Origin: Botryotinia globosa
Taxonomy: Eukaryota; Ascomycota; Leotiomycetes; Helotiales; Sclerotiniaceae
Reading direction: 5' to 3'
DNA length: 64,000 bases
Assembly: GCA_014898425.1 (NCBI GenBank)
Contig: RCSZ01000011.1
Location: 2,181,001-2,245,000 of the forward strand
A program made the position numbers and the translations under genes. How positions within the stretch are numbered: the first letter of the stretch is position 1; every line of letters starts with the position of its first letter. This document shows, in pieces, positions 51,520-63,780 of the stretch. The notes below the pieces were generated by a model. That model was not told where the DNA came from. It saw only the letters and a list, made by a program, of their open reading frames with translations, and made no database searches.

Positions 51520-51900
51520 AAGACCCAAAAAATTAGAATTTTTTAAAATACTTGAAAGTATCGATTTGCAAAACTATCAAATCAAACTTTTAATATTTTA
51601 TAAATACTATAATATTTTCTATATAAATTTATTAATACTATATAGAATGGCAAAAAAAATAAATAGGTTCAAAAATATATTAGAATTATCTACAATAGAA
51701 ATAATTACAAATAAGATTTATAGAGATAAAATATTAGAATAGAAAGTAAAGAGAATCCTGGATTTAAGAATATATAAGTATTAAAGAAAACTATAATATC
51801 AAGTGTATTGAAAAAGCTATTCCTAGAATAAAAATAATTAGTAATTATCAAAAGATTTGGAGAATTCTAAAAAAGAGATTATAGAATTCCATAAAAAAAA
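51520..51900 (+). pseudogene. Integrase C-terminal and chromodomain-like tail
   Basis: Fragments LRPKKLEFFKILESIDLQNY, FYINLLILYR and NSKKEIIEFHKKKP follow the layout of the gypsy GPY/F region and chromodomain (GPFKIL..., VFHVSLLEPY, NxxELIxxFHKKxP). Identification rests on order and spacing, since sequence is eroded. Confidence 0.6.
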
Positions 51901-54319
51901 ACCTTTTGCTCCAAATGGGATTATAGAAAAATAATTATATCAATTTTATTTCTATTTTCTCAAAGAAAATTCGATAGAACCTAAAAGAATTATAATTAGT
52001 CCCTATTTTATAAAATATATTATAAATATTAGATTATAATCAACTATTAGTTAATAACTATAATTCAAATTCGATAATACAATTGTTTATTAAAAATTTT
52101 TTTAAATTTGTTTAAATCAAAAGTAAATATCGATTGTATATCTCAAAATAAAAAATATAAAATAATTAACAAACACTAAAACAAAGCCCACAATACAAAC
52201 AAAAATATATAAAATAAATCTCACTTTCAAATAAAATAAAATAAAAAATTGTAGTTTTTTTTTTAATACAATTAAACAAAAAAATAGATTTTCGATTATC
52301 ATTATCAATTTGTAAATTTAAAGTTTTATTAAAAACTATGTTTTCTAATTGATATTATAATATAATGAATTATAAATAAAAGAATGAATTATTAAATAGC
52401 TTTTTTATTATAATTCAAATTATTATTATTATTTATTTAAAAATAGAAATTAATATAAAGATAGGATAATGGATATAATTAATCCGAATAAATTTGATAT
52501 TATTTTAAAAATAAAAGCAAAGTCAACCTTATTATATATATTTTAAACCTAAATTGAAATATAGAAAAAAGAAATCAAATATTTATTCATTATAAATTTC
52601 GAAAAAAAAAAACAAGAAATATCAAAAAAAGATAAAGTGAATAATTATCAAAATATATAGAAAAATATAGATTTAGTTTTAATTAAACCCTTAATCAAAT
52701 AATTATAGATAAATATAAATACTAGCAATAACCCTTAATATATTCGAATCTGGATATAAGGAATTTAATTAAAAGAATTAGGAAAATCAAAATATAACAA
52801 TAAAAGCATTTCTAGAATATAATTGAACAATAATTTATAAAATATACAAGGAATATATCAAATGTCAAGGATTTGTTTTATTAGTTTCTAATAAATCAAA
52901 AGAATTTATAGGAATTGTTTCTATCAAATAACAACAAGAATAATTATTAAATAAAAGCAATACTGAAGTAGAATCTAGGAATAATTTAGGATTACCTTGT
53001 AAAACCAATAATAATTATATTTATAATATTATAGAAAACCAGAAAACAAATAATATTACATTAAAGAATCAGAATATAATTACAAAAAAAAACAATCTAA
53101 ATCATTAATATTTGAATAATAAATTTGAATAATTTATATTAAAATTCACAAAAGAATTAATTAAAAACAATATCGAATACCTCTATAAAGAAATTAATAA
53201 TTTATATTAATTGGTATAATAATACAATAAAAATATAAAACAAGATTTTTTACAATAAATTTTTTGTTAATAAAATATTATATACAAATCTAATTCAAAA
53301 CCAAACAAACCAAAAAGAATTAATAATAATATAAATATAATTTGTAAATATTTGTAAATAGATTTATATATATAAAAGGAAAAAAAACTAGTAAAATAAA
53401 TAAAGAAAACTCCAAAAACCATAAGCTTTAAACTATATTATAAAGACTTATAATAAAAAGCCCCGATATTCATTAAAATCCATTCAAACAGAATAACTCT
53501 GTATATAAGTTTTGTCAATAAATCACAGAAATTTGTATAGAACAATCTAATAATTATAAATAATCCATTCACTTATAAAAACTATATACAAAAAACACTA
53601 ATGAATTATAATACAAAGGATATAAACTTTTATAGAATAATCAATATAAAAACTATAATATAATTAACTCGAAATCATTTATATAATTGATATCAACTAC
53701 AAAATGTAATACAACTAAACAAAAAAATTACATATCACTTATTAAAAAAAGAAAAGGGTTTCAAATCAATCGAATCTCTTCGAACTTATACTATAATATT
53801 CAATTTGTTATTACAAAATAATAAATATAATACTAATACACTAGCTATTCAATCAAAAAACCAAACCTTAAATAATATCAATAAAAATAAAAACCATCAC
53901 CCAATAAAAAAGAAAACCCATCACCACCATCACCAAAAATCAATAATACAAAGCCTAATATCAAACAAACTCTAAACAATAATTAGAAAAAACCTAAACA
54001 ATACACAGAATCTTTTCCCAATTATTTAACAAATTTCCTTTGTTTTATTTTATAGCCGAACCTCGGTTTTTACCAAACGATCATTAATATAATAATATTA
54101 ATAACAACGAATTCACAATTATTATAAATAATAAAAGCAATTTGAAATATAAAATATTACAATTATAGAAACAATTTGAAATATGAAATATTATAATTAT
54201 AAAAAAGCAATTTGAAATCTAATTAATAAGGTTTTTTACAATTCTTTTTTTTTGTTTTTTAGTATTAGTTTCTATTATCAATGAAATGATTAGAGATTCA
54301 TTTATAAAACAGGAGTGAT
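51901..54319. other. Unassigned 2.4 kb inside gypsy element
   Basis: This lies between the integrase tail and the right LTR. The plus strand reads like decayed coding DNA (CQGFVLLVSNKSKEFIGIVS near 52,862; YSLKSIQT near 53,468; a Pro/Thr/Lys-rich part near 53,880-53,940). I do not recognise it. It may be an extra 3' ORF or a nested insertion. Confidence 0.4.
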
Positions 54320-54480
54320 TATGAGAATGCATAGACCCTCCCTACATATGACCGACTATACTAGTCATTTTAACTAGTCTTTTCAAGTATAAGTTGGAAG
54401 CCTTGCTTCCAACTTTCTCTTAGATCTTTATCAATAATTAAATCATTAAAACGACTCCTTTTCAGTTCATAGTCCTTACA
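54320..54480 (+). repeat. Right LTR of gypsy element
   Basis: This is the partner of 45,951-46,110. It starts TATGAG where the left copy has TGTGAG, a RIP-type G-to-A change. It ends CCTTACA and is followed by TATAT. Confidence 0.87.
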
Positions 54481-57171
54481 TATATAATCATAGTAATAAT
54501 AATACCTATGCCTTAAGATATAGAATTTGATAAAATTATAAATAAATATTATAGAATTATTAGCTATTATAAAATATTATTTAATATATTAAAATAATAT
54601 TGAAAAGCAAGCGAAATAATTTAATTAGTTTGTTCATTACTATTGTTTATTTAAAAAATATTATATTATATTAAATAACAATTTAATATCTAATAAGTTT
54701 ATAATTACTTTTTATATTTCAAATAAAATCTCTTATTTCAATTAAATACTATTGTATAAAATACTTTTTATAATATTAAAAGTAAATATTAAATCAAAGA
54801 ATTCTTTTATTGAATTATTATCCAAATATTTTTTTCTAAAATTAAAAGATTGTTTTAGATAGTTTATTGATAATTAATATATAATTAAATAAATCTAATA
54901 TTGATTTAAATAGAGTCAAAATAAAATCGATAGATATTATATAGAAGATATATAATAAAATTAGAATTGATTATAGTAATCTATAGGATTAATATTTAGA
55001 AATTGATAATATCCTATATCAATAATAATAATAATAATAAAATTGTAGTTTTTTCGAAATATGAAAAATATAGAAACTGAGAGAAATACTTTTGTGAATT
55101 TGATTATAATTAGAATAACTCAATTAATTATATATATAATTGAAAATCTCGTTTTCTGAAGTTTTAAATATAATCGATTTTCTCTAAAAGTATATCACAT
55201 CAGTTTTTATATATAAAATATTTTTCTTTAAATTGAAAAGTAATTTTCTAATATTAATTCCCAATTTGTTATTTTCTTTAATTTATTTAATTAATTTAAT
55301 ATATTATAAATCTAATATATATATTTACTTGAGTTTTCATAATCAAATCTCTTCGATTTATAATATCGTTATAAAATAAATTATAATATTAATTATATCG
55401 ATATTATATATATATATATTCTATTTGAATTGATTTTTGATTTTTTATCTCTTTATCAATAATATAAAATTGCAATAAAATATTTGATATAATATTAAAG
55501 TATTTAGATTTGTATTATACCTTGAAACGAAATCGAAAAAGATATTCGAAACTTTGTAAATAGTAAGAATTCAATTGAATTAATAAAGATATATTTATTG
55601 AAATCTAAATTGTAATCTAAATATTTTAGACTAATTTGTATATATTATTATTAGAAATTTAAATAACTCGATTAGATATCGAATACTAGAAATTATTCAA
55701 TATAAATTTGTAATCTCTAATTCTATTAATTAAAAATTAGATTTAATCAAAAAGATAAATTGAAACAAAAATATAATTAATATAATAAATTTTTGAATAG
55801 GTGAATCGATTATAGAATAATAGATTATATTGTTTATTCTTTTTTAAATATATCTATATTAATATACAACCTCTTTTTAAAATTGAAATAATATAAGATT
55901 AAAGATTTTTTAAAAACGAATTGTAATTTGTTAAATGAATTTCTTTTCTTGATTATAATATTCTTGAATTTTAAAGTAGTAATCATTTTTTTCCTTTTTG
56001 CTTTTGTAATAGTATTACTTTTTTAATTATGTAGTAAGCAATTCAACTAGTATTTTTTTATTATAATATTATTAATAATTTTATATAATAAGTTATATGT
56101 TGTTGTAAATAGTTAGTAAATCTGAGATAGTATTTTAGTTGTTTTAAAAATTGAGAAAAAACTAAAATTTGAATAGTAAAAAGCTTGTTATTTATAGATA
56201 TACAATCGAAAGTATTTATTTTTTGATTAAATAAAACAATCGAAGGATAAATTACATAATATTTTTTAAAGCTCAAAATAATATTTATATTTTTGAATCA
56301 TAAAAAAACCTATTGGAGATATATTAAATGATTTTCAAATATATAATTAAAAATAATAATATTATTGATATATATTTGTATAAATTCTTTCTCTATTCTA
56401 AGGATAATATTAATTGGAGGTTTACCTCCTTAATATTCTTACCATCCGCAAGGATTGAAAGTATATATATACACAAAAAATTCGATTCGGAAATTGTCAG
56501 CTTAAAATGAATCGCAATCCTAATCATCCAATTGATCATAAATCTTTTATAACATTCTTAACAACAACAACTATCAATCACATATACAACCACAATTATA
56601 TTTCTATATATATATTAATCAATTTAAATCAACTTATTTAAACTAATATAAATTGAAAAACAGAAAAATGGTAATTATATATAAAAGATTAAAAGCTTTC
56701 AAATAATATATTTTTTATATTGCTAGCTTCAAAACTGAGGTTTTTATAAAGGATTGAAATTAAAATAATATAAATATAATTAGAGTTTATATAATTAATT
56801 AAAAAAGATTTATATTGAATATAACTGACCTAATATTAATAAAAGTTATTTTAATATTATAGCTTTCGTAATTCAGTAATATAATTAATGATCTAATATG
56901 AAGTGATCTACTAAAATCTAAATGAAATTAAAAAATCTAAATAAAATTAAAAAATCTAAATAAAATTAAAAAAAAAGTAATATAATGAGGTAAACCGACT
57001 TCGCCTACAAGCCTCAATAAAATTTCTTTTCTTAGATTTTTATAATTATAAATATAATTATATAATACTTTCTCAAAAAGCAAGGGGTCCGGGGGCTCGC
57101 AGGCCCCTGGTATATTTCTAAATATAAGCTAAATAATTTCTAAATTCTATCATTATATAAATAAATGTTCT

Positions 57172-57325
57172 TGTTAAGATATTGATAAAGACTTATATTA
57201 TATCATAAGGATTCTCAGAGTTATAGAAGAATAAGGCTTTATTATAGGAAATAGAGTATACTAAAAGCATATTAATAATTTATACCTGAAATATAAAGAC
57301 AATATAATTAACACCGTAATAATAC
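57172..57325 (+). repeat. 154-bp dispersed repeat, copy 2 (eroded)
   Basis: This is the direct-orientation copy of 45,498-45,651, of the same length. Most differences are G:C-to-A:T: for example, the GGCGCC of copy 1 is AACACC here. It is followed by a CCCCCC run where copy 1 has none. Confidence 0.72.
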
Positions 57326-57597
57326 CCCCCTCTTAAGACTTACTTATTTCAAATAAGCTAAAGTATAAACTAACTTTATTAATTTTTAATAAAATTATAG
57401 GAAATTGATTTATTAGCTTAACTTATTATTATATTTAAATTAAATAAATAATGAAATTAATTAAATAAAAACTTAATATTTTTTGAAATAAATTTAAAAT
57501 CTTTTGAAATAATATTAGAAAACTCTAATTTTTATTATAAAGTTAAAACAAACTTTTTTGAAGGTTACTGTCGGGATAGGGATCATGTGACTGTATT

Positions 57598-57624
57598 AGC
57601 GCTTGCGCTAGTGCCTTGGCACTA
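57598..57624. repeat. Two adjacent perfect hairpins
   Basis: AGCGC-TT-GCGCT (57,598-57,609) is followed directly by TAGTGCC-TT-GGCACTA (57,609-57,624). They are GC-rich and undamaged inside strongly AT-rich DNA, next to a TGTCGGGATAGG string at 57,569. Confidence 0.8.
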
Positions 57625-58623
57625 TAGTATGAATATTTTGTAGCCTTAGCTTTTAGAATCTTAAGTAATATTATGATGGCGTGAATTATAGTATTATATT
57701 GTTTTTATTATTCTTATAGTAATATTAATATTAATTAGTAATATTACAGATTAGGAGTTTGGTATTTTATTTTAAAAGTAATGTGGTTTTAGATTAAGAT
57801 TGATATTTCTTTGAAAAGATATAAATTTTTGTATTAAAGTAATGTGATTTGATTTCTACTTTTATATGAATAAGAATTGTTGATAATGTAATAATAGTTT
57901 TTATATTAAATATTAATTTAATATGATTTGATATTAATAAATCTAAAATAGTTGATAATATAATATCGATTTTTATATTTAATCTTAGTTTATATTTTAT
58001 TTTTCAAAACAATATGGTTTGAAAAATGAAAATCTATAATATTAATTTGAGTTTAGCGAAATCCTATATAATTATAACTTTGTTAATTTTTGATAAAGTT
58101 ATATATATTAATTCAATCTATTTAATTAATTATTTGTTATTTATTGATATAATAGAATAATTTTCGAAATCCCTTCAATTAAAGAAGTATATTTCATTTG
58201 AAGATATAAATACAAATGAACTAGCCGTCGGGGAAAAAGAATTTTTCAGACTATAGATTCATAGAAGCTTTTTCTCTTATTTCTTTAATCTTCATGAGGG
58301 CCAACCCTCAAACTCCCGATCCTCGCTACGCTCGAGGTTTAATTATAAATAATAATGATTTATTTATATAAAGAATTGTAGTTATTTTATTAAGGTTCAT
58401 AAGGAATATTCAAATTTTAATATAAAATCTTTTTTGAATAATTTTCTTTTTATATACAAACTATTATATTATTAGGGGCCTGTGAGTCTCCGGACCCTTT
58501 GCTTTTTGAGAAAATATTATATAATTATATTTATAATTATAAAAATCTAAAAAAGAAATTTATTGAAAGCTTACAGGCGAAGTCGGTTTATCTTTTTTTA
58601 TTTAGATTTTTTTATTTTATTCA

Positions 58624-58778
58624 GAATTTTTAATTTTATTTAGAATTTTTAATTTTATTTACACTTTTTAATTTTATTCAGATTTTTTAATTTTATTCAG
58701 ATTTTTTAATTTTATTCAGATTTTTTAATTTTATTCAGATTTTTTAATTTTATTCAGATTTTTTAATTTTATTCAGAT
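58624..58778 (+). repeat. 19-bp tandem array in the right arm
   Basis: Five perfect copies of a 19-bp unit (GATTTTTTAATTTTATTCA) run from 58,681 to 58,775, preceded by about three diverged copies. The matching place in the left arm (about 56,915-56,975) has only three copies, so the array expanded after the arms formed. Confidence 0.88.
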
Positions 58779-59955
58779 TTTAGTAGGTTACTTCACATCA
58801 GATCATCAATTGTACCACTGAACTATGAAAGCTATAGTATTAAAATAATTTTTATTAATATTAGATCAGCTATATTCAATATAAACCTCTTTTAATTGAT
58901 TATATAAATTCTAATTATATTTATACTATTTCAACTTCAATCTTTTATAAAAACCTTAGTTTTGAAGCTAGTAATATAAAAAATATATTATTTGAAAACT
59001 CTTAATCTCTTATATATAGTTATTACTTTTTTTCTTTTTCATTCAATTTATATTAATTTAAATAAATTGATTCAAAAGATTCTATTATTAATTTAATTAT
59101 AATACTAAAAATGTTACAAAAGATTTATAACTAATCGGATAACCCGACTGGAAAAACTAAGCTCCAACCAATAAAAAGTTTTATATATTACTTATAACCA
59201 ATCAAAAAAAAACCTTATATATACCAATTAATAAATTTGCTATGATTATAGAGATATATGATTATAGAGATATATGATTATATAATATATGAGTACAAAA
59301 AAACTTGACTTGCTTCTACGAATCCATCAAGTATATTATTAGTTATTATAATTGATATATATAATAAATTAATTAGAAGATAGGAAAATTATTCTTTTAA
59401 TATTAAAATGAATTTGAATATAAAAGAAATCAGGAGTTTGTATAAGTTTAAGTTATATAAATATCAATAATTAATATCCTTTAATTAAGAGATATAATTA
59501 GATTATTTTATAATATTCGAACATTTTATATAAAAATAATTTCAAATAATTAATATACATCTTTTATATAAGTTTAGATATAAGTTATATTTATATAAAT
59601 TGTTTATTATTAAATATATTATATATATAATTCGATTAATGTATATAGTTTTAATTAATATGATTCAATTAGGATATAAAGAATGAATAGGGTAAGAGAT
59701 TATTAAAATATTTTCGAAAAAAGGCTTTATATTTCAATCGAAAAATATATAATAGAGAATTGTAAATGAGAGTTTATATATATATTATTATTAGAATCTG
59801 AAATGTTTTATATTAATAATTAATCTAATCAATTTGAATCTTTAGATTTTAATTAATATATTATATTAAAATAAACTTCTACTTCATAAAAACTATTTTT
59901 AATTAATAAAGATAAGAGTACTAATATCGAATAAAAGATATTAAAACTAAAAGTA

Positions 59956-60463
59956 AGAGTTTAGGCCCCGGCTTATCGCACACTAAGCGAAAATACACCA
60001 AAAAGCCTCATTTCTTCAACTTTTAAACTATATATTATTCCAATTAATCTTTAAATCAGATTTAGAAAATTTCTTTTGATAATAAACAATTAATGAAATT
60101 ATATAAAAAAATGAGTGAATTATTTTTAATAATTTTCTTGATAAAATTGTAGATATTTAAAGTTGGAATTCCTGAAATTTTCAAAAAAATCGATTTTTTT
60201 ATATAGGAAAAGCGTTATATGTTAAAAAATTTGAAGATTTCCAACTTTAAATATTTATAACTTTATTCAAAAAATTATTAAAAATATTTCACTCATTTTT
60301 TCAGAAACTAATTATGGATATTATTTAAAAAATCAATTTTCAAATTATATCTTCCATTCATTAAAGAATTATAGAAATAATTAATTTATATAGAAAAACA
60401 ACATTTTTGCAGGGATTTTGTCACGAAATAGAGTGGTGTGCGATAAGCCGAGGCCTAAACTCT
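59956..60463. mobile_element. 508-bp TA-flanked inverted-repeat element
   Basis: Terminal inverted repeats of 28 bp (starting AGAGTTTAGGCC and continuing CGGCTTATCGCACAC, one mismatch) are bounded by TA at 59,954-59,955 and 60,464-60,465. This matches a Tc1/mariner-type MITE. A second inverted pair (60,107-60,168 and 60,239-60,300) makes the element largely palindromic. No coding capacity was seen. Confidence 0.78.
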
Positions 60464-61261
60464 TACATTATTACTTTTAATATTCAAATAGTCTTAAACC
60501 TAGCATTTTATAGAAAATTAATTCTATTAAATTAATTATATATTAATTTTATAATCTAAAAAAACCTGCATTTATTTGATTTATCTAATTCAACCTTAAT
60601 TTACAAAAAGAATTATTTATTCAATAATTCAATTCTGATTTAAAATAATTTAGATTATTTTTTTACTAAATCAATTTATTATTATTATAATTCTTACTAC
60701 TATTATAAGAATAATATTATATCAAAAATAATAACATTTTATTTAAAGAATCAGATAATTATACGAAGATTTATTCAATAATTTTAATACTTTTAATGAA
60801 AATGAAAATGAAAATGAAAAAGATAATAAAAATAAAAGAAATCATTTTTTATAAGAAGATTATAGTGAATATAATAGAGGTAAAGAAAAAGGTAGTATAA
60901 AAGGAAAAAATAATAATAATTTAGGATATAATTATAGTATTTCGAAAGTTTAATTATAAAAAACTATTAATATTGATTAATTACTAGGAAATATTATAAA
61001 ACTCTATAAAAAAGCCAATAAATATAATAAGTAAGATAACAATTTCGCTTATAAATACTCTATTTTTCTTAATAATTATTAATATATCAATTTATTAGAA
61101 AACCTATTATTTAAGATATTTCTTATTATACTCATAAAAATCGCATTCGATTTTTATTATATAAATCTTAGGAATATAGCAACTATAATATAGGAAATTT
61201 ATTGATTAATAAAAATAATATTCAAAAATTCAAAGTATAAATATAATCTTATACAGTACTA

Positions 61262-61718
61262 GGGCACTTCTATTTGGTCGACAGTCATTTTGCACCAAAA
61301 CTCATCATTTAAATATATTTAGTTTTAAACAAAATTATATATTTATTTTTGAAATAATTATATCAATTTATTTATCTTTATATTTTCTTTAATAAAAATT
61401 ATTTATTTTATTTTTAGAAATTTTATATATTATATAATACTCATTTAAAGTTTTAAAATTCTAATATATTAGAAATTATAGCCAAAATAAGCGAATTCTC
61501 AAGAACTTTTTAATAAGAAAATTTTAAAAATATATATTATATCTATTAATTCTTTAAAAAAAAGGAAAATCTTATTATAAATATCATTCATATATAAATA
61601 ATTATATTATTGAATTTATTCAAAAAAAACTATTCAAAAGAATAATAATCTAATTTCTAAAAAGTATTAAAATGGTGTATTTGAGTGTATTTTTGAGATC
61701 GACCAAATAGAAGTGCAC
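61262..61718. mobile_element. 457-bp inverted-repeat element
   Basis: The ends share GCACTTCTATTTGGTCGA in inverted orientation (left 61,264-61,281; right 61,700-61,717). The left flank is TA, while the right flank is GA, so the expected TA target duplication is not confirmed. Probably a mariner-like MITE or an eroded relative. No coding sequence was seen. Confidence 0.65.
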
Positions 61719-63249
61719 GATTACTATATAATAATAAAAAAGTATTATATTAAAAAATATAATGACAAAATCAAATAATAATAAAAAATTAATATTTCAC
61801 TATTTGTAATTAATAATAATATTACTTTGTTATTGATATAAAGGATTTAGTTTAATAATAAGAATAGATAAATTATTTTATTAAAAGATTGTTAATATAT
61901 ATATATTAGTATAAATATACTCTTTAATTTGTTTTCACTTTATTAAAAATATTGTAAATATTTTTGAAGAATTTTGATTAATTATTATAATATAGAAATA
62001 AGTTTATTCTAATAAAATAATAATATTCTATATCAACTATAAATATTAATATAATTAAGATAGATATAATAGAAATACTGAATATAGTAATCAATATTTA
62101 TTTCAGTTTTTAATAAAGAAAAAGTGTTTTATTTATACAAAAGAAGATTATTAATCAATTCGATATAATAAAAAAGAATAAGACAAATTATAATATAAAT
62201 ATAAGAAGTGATTTTAAAGTATTATTAATAGTTTTAATAAAAGCTTTAAATGATTTTTTATTAAATCTAAAAAATCTATGAAAGACTCTGATCTTGATAT
62301 AAACAATGAAATTACAATCTACTTTATATAATTCGAACTTTAGGATTTATTTATATAAGAATTATATTTAAGTTTTTTCATTTAAAGTAGGTTTATTAAT
62401 AATAGAGAGATTGTAATCTATTTATTTAATAAATCATTTATATATACTCTAGTATATTAGATCTATAATATAATATATATTAGTAAATATAATATAAGAG
62501 AATTTCAAAAAATCATTATTGATATAATCACAGTATAATAGTTTATAATAGATTATAAACAATATATAGTATATAAGATAATTATCAAAAATATTCTATT
62601 AAATATAAACTAAATAGAAATTGTAAATATAATATTCGAAATTGAAAAAGCTAAATCAATTGAATCAATCAAACTTAAATTATTATTAGAAACTATTGAA
62701 TTTTATATTATGAATATAGAAAGATTATTTCTATTATTATGAAATAATATAAATAAGTTTCATATATATTATAATAATATTATCGATATAATTATTATTT
62801 GATATATAGAAATAAACTATTTATATATTCGTTGAAATAAATATATAATGTTTTTTGGTGTATAAATGTATAGCAATTTATATAACAAATTATCAATAAT
62901 AATGAGTACTATCTTATTATTATAGAATTATAATACTTATATTATTATTTCGGTTATCTTTTTATTTACAAACTTCTATAAATATTATAATAAACTAATT
63001 ACAATAATATTTTATAAACTAAAATTAATAAATTCATTAAATTCTATTAGTTTTACTAATAATATAGAAAATCATTAGATTAATTCGAATTCAACCTAGA
63101 AAATAATATTAATTTTAATTACTTAATTATAATAAATATAATATATATTAAAATTAATATTATTTTATATATTATTAATAAAAATATATAATTTCAAGTA
63201 ATATAATAATTAGATAGTATTATTACAAAATACACTTTTGATATATTTC

Positions 63250-63780
63250 GAAAATATTACATGGATATCTATATTAGTTCTCTAAACTATATTATATATA
63301 ATATTTAAAAAAACTTTATTAATAAGAAATTTGTATAATATATAGCAAATATATTTATAAAAATAAAGAATATTCTAATTGAATATTATTATACAATTAT
63401 TAAAAAAAATATTATCATTACAAATAAATTAGAAAACTTAATGATAAAGGAAATGATATTACAAATAATTGTAAAAGTAATAAATGATATTATAGGATTA
63501 AATAGATTAGTTTTAATACTTTTAGTTTTTAGAATATATTTATAGATATTTGAATCCAATTTATTTATATTAATAATTCTATAATAACAAGTAGTAATTA
63601 AAAAAACAATAATTAAAATCCATAAATTATAAGTTATAAAATAAATCTCTAATATTTTAAATTAATATAATAAATTATTTATAGTAAATTTATGTAATTT
63701 ATTTATTAATTTCAAAATCTAGATATAAAGAGAATATAAAGATTAAATATATTTATATTATTTATTAAATAAAAAAGATA
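63250..63780 (+). pseudogene. Copia-like integrase relic, runs toward the right edge
   Basis: The plus-strand frame reads KNFINKKFV, ILIEYYYTIIKKN, LENLMIKEMILQIIVKVIND, IIGLNRLVLILLVF and, after a stop, IKKTIIKIHKL. In ascomycete Copia-type polyproteins the same place has a block like LQMAVKAVNDTAGPDGLVPT followed by LLVFGAYPRM and IRKAMxEIRKL. Copia elements place integrase before RT, so the RT would lie beyond the window. Only transitions and stops separate it from the family pattern, consistent with RIP. Confidence 0.62.

Larger units (their letters stand above)
45951..54480 (+). mobile_element. Ty3/gypsy LTR retrotransposon, full length, RIP-degraded
   Basis: This 8,530-bp element has 160-bp LTRs and a flanking TATAT on both sides (5-bp target duplication; weak evidence in AT-rich DNA). 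Reading left to right on the plus strand it shows a gag-like block (about 46,940-47,160), a reverse transcriptase (48,780-49,570), an RNase H region (about 49,570-50,050), an integrase (50,640-51,350) and a chromodomain-like tail (51,520-51,900). RT before integrase defines Ty3/gypsy order. All frames contain many stops. About 2.3 kb between the integrase tail and the right LTR is unassigned, so the element is longer than a typical 5.5-7-kb fungal gypsy element. Confidence 0.87.
56510..59155. mobile_element. 2.6-kb element with about 600-bp inverted arms
   Basis: The arms 56,510-57,108 and 58,473-59,155 are inverted copies. Both contain the GC-rich block near the loop (AAGCAAGGGGTCCGGGG / complement), ACCGACTTCGCCT and its complement, and the same order of AT-rich blocks. 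The loop is about 1.36 kb. Long terminal inverted arms suggest a DNA transposon or a foldback element. No target duplication and no transposase were recognised. Two head-to-head copies of another repeat are an alternative. Confidence 0.65.

Noticed and set aside
54481..56510. Several 60-70-residue Ile/Tyr/Asn-rich frames
   Set aside because: Expected by chance in AT-rich DNA with few GC codons; no motifs.
58624..58778. CRISPR-like regular short repeats
   Set aside because: Units are directly adjacent with no spacers, and the genome is eukaryotic; a simple tandem array.
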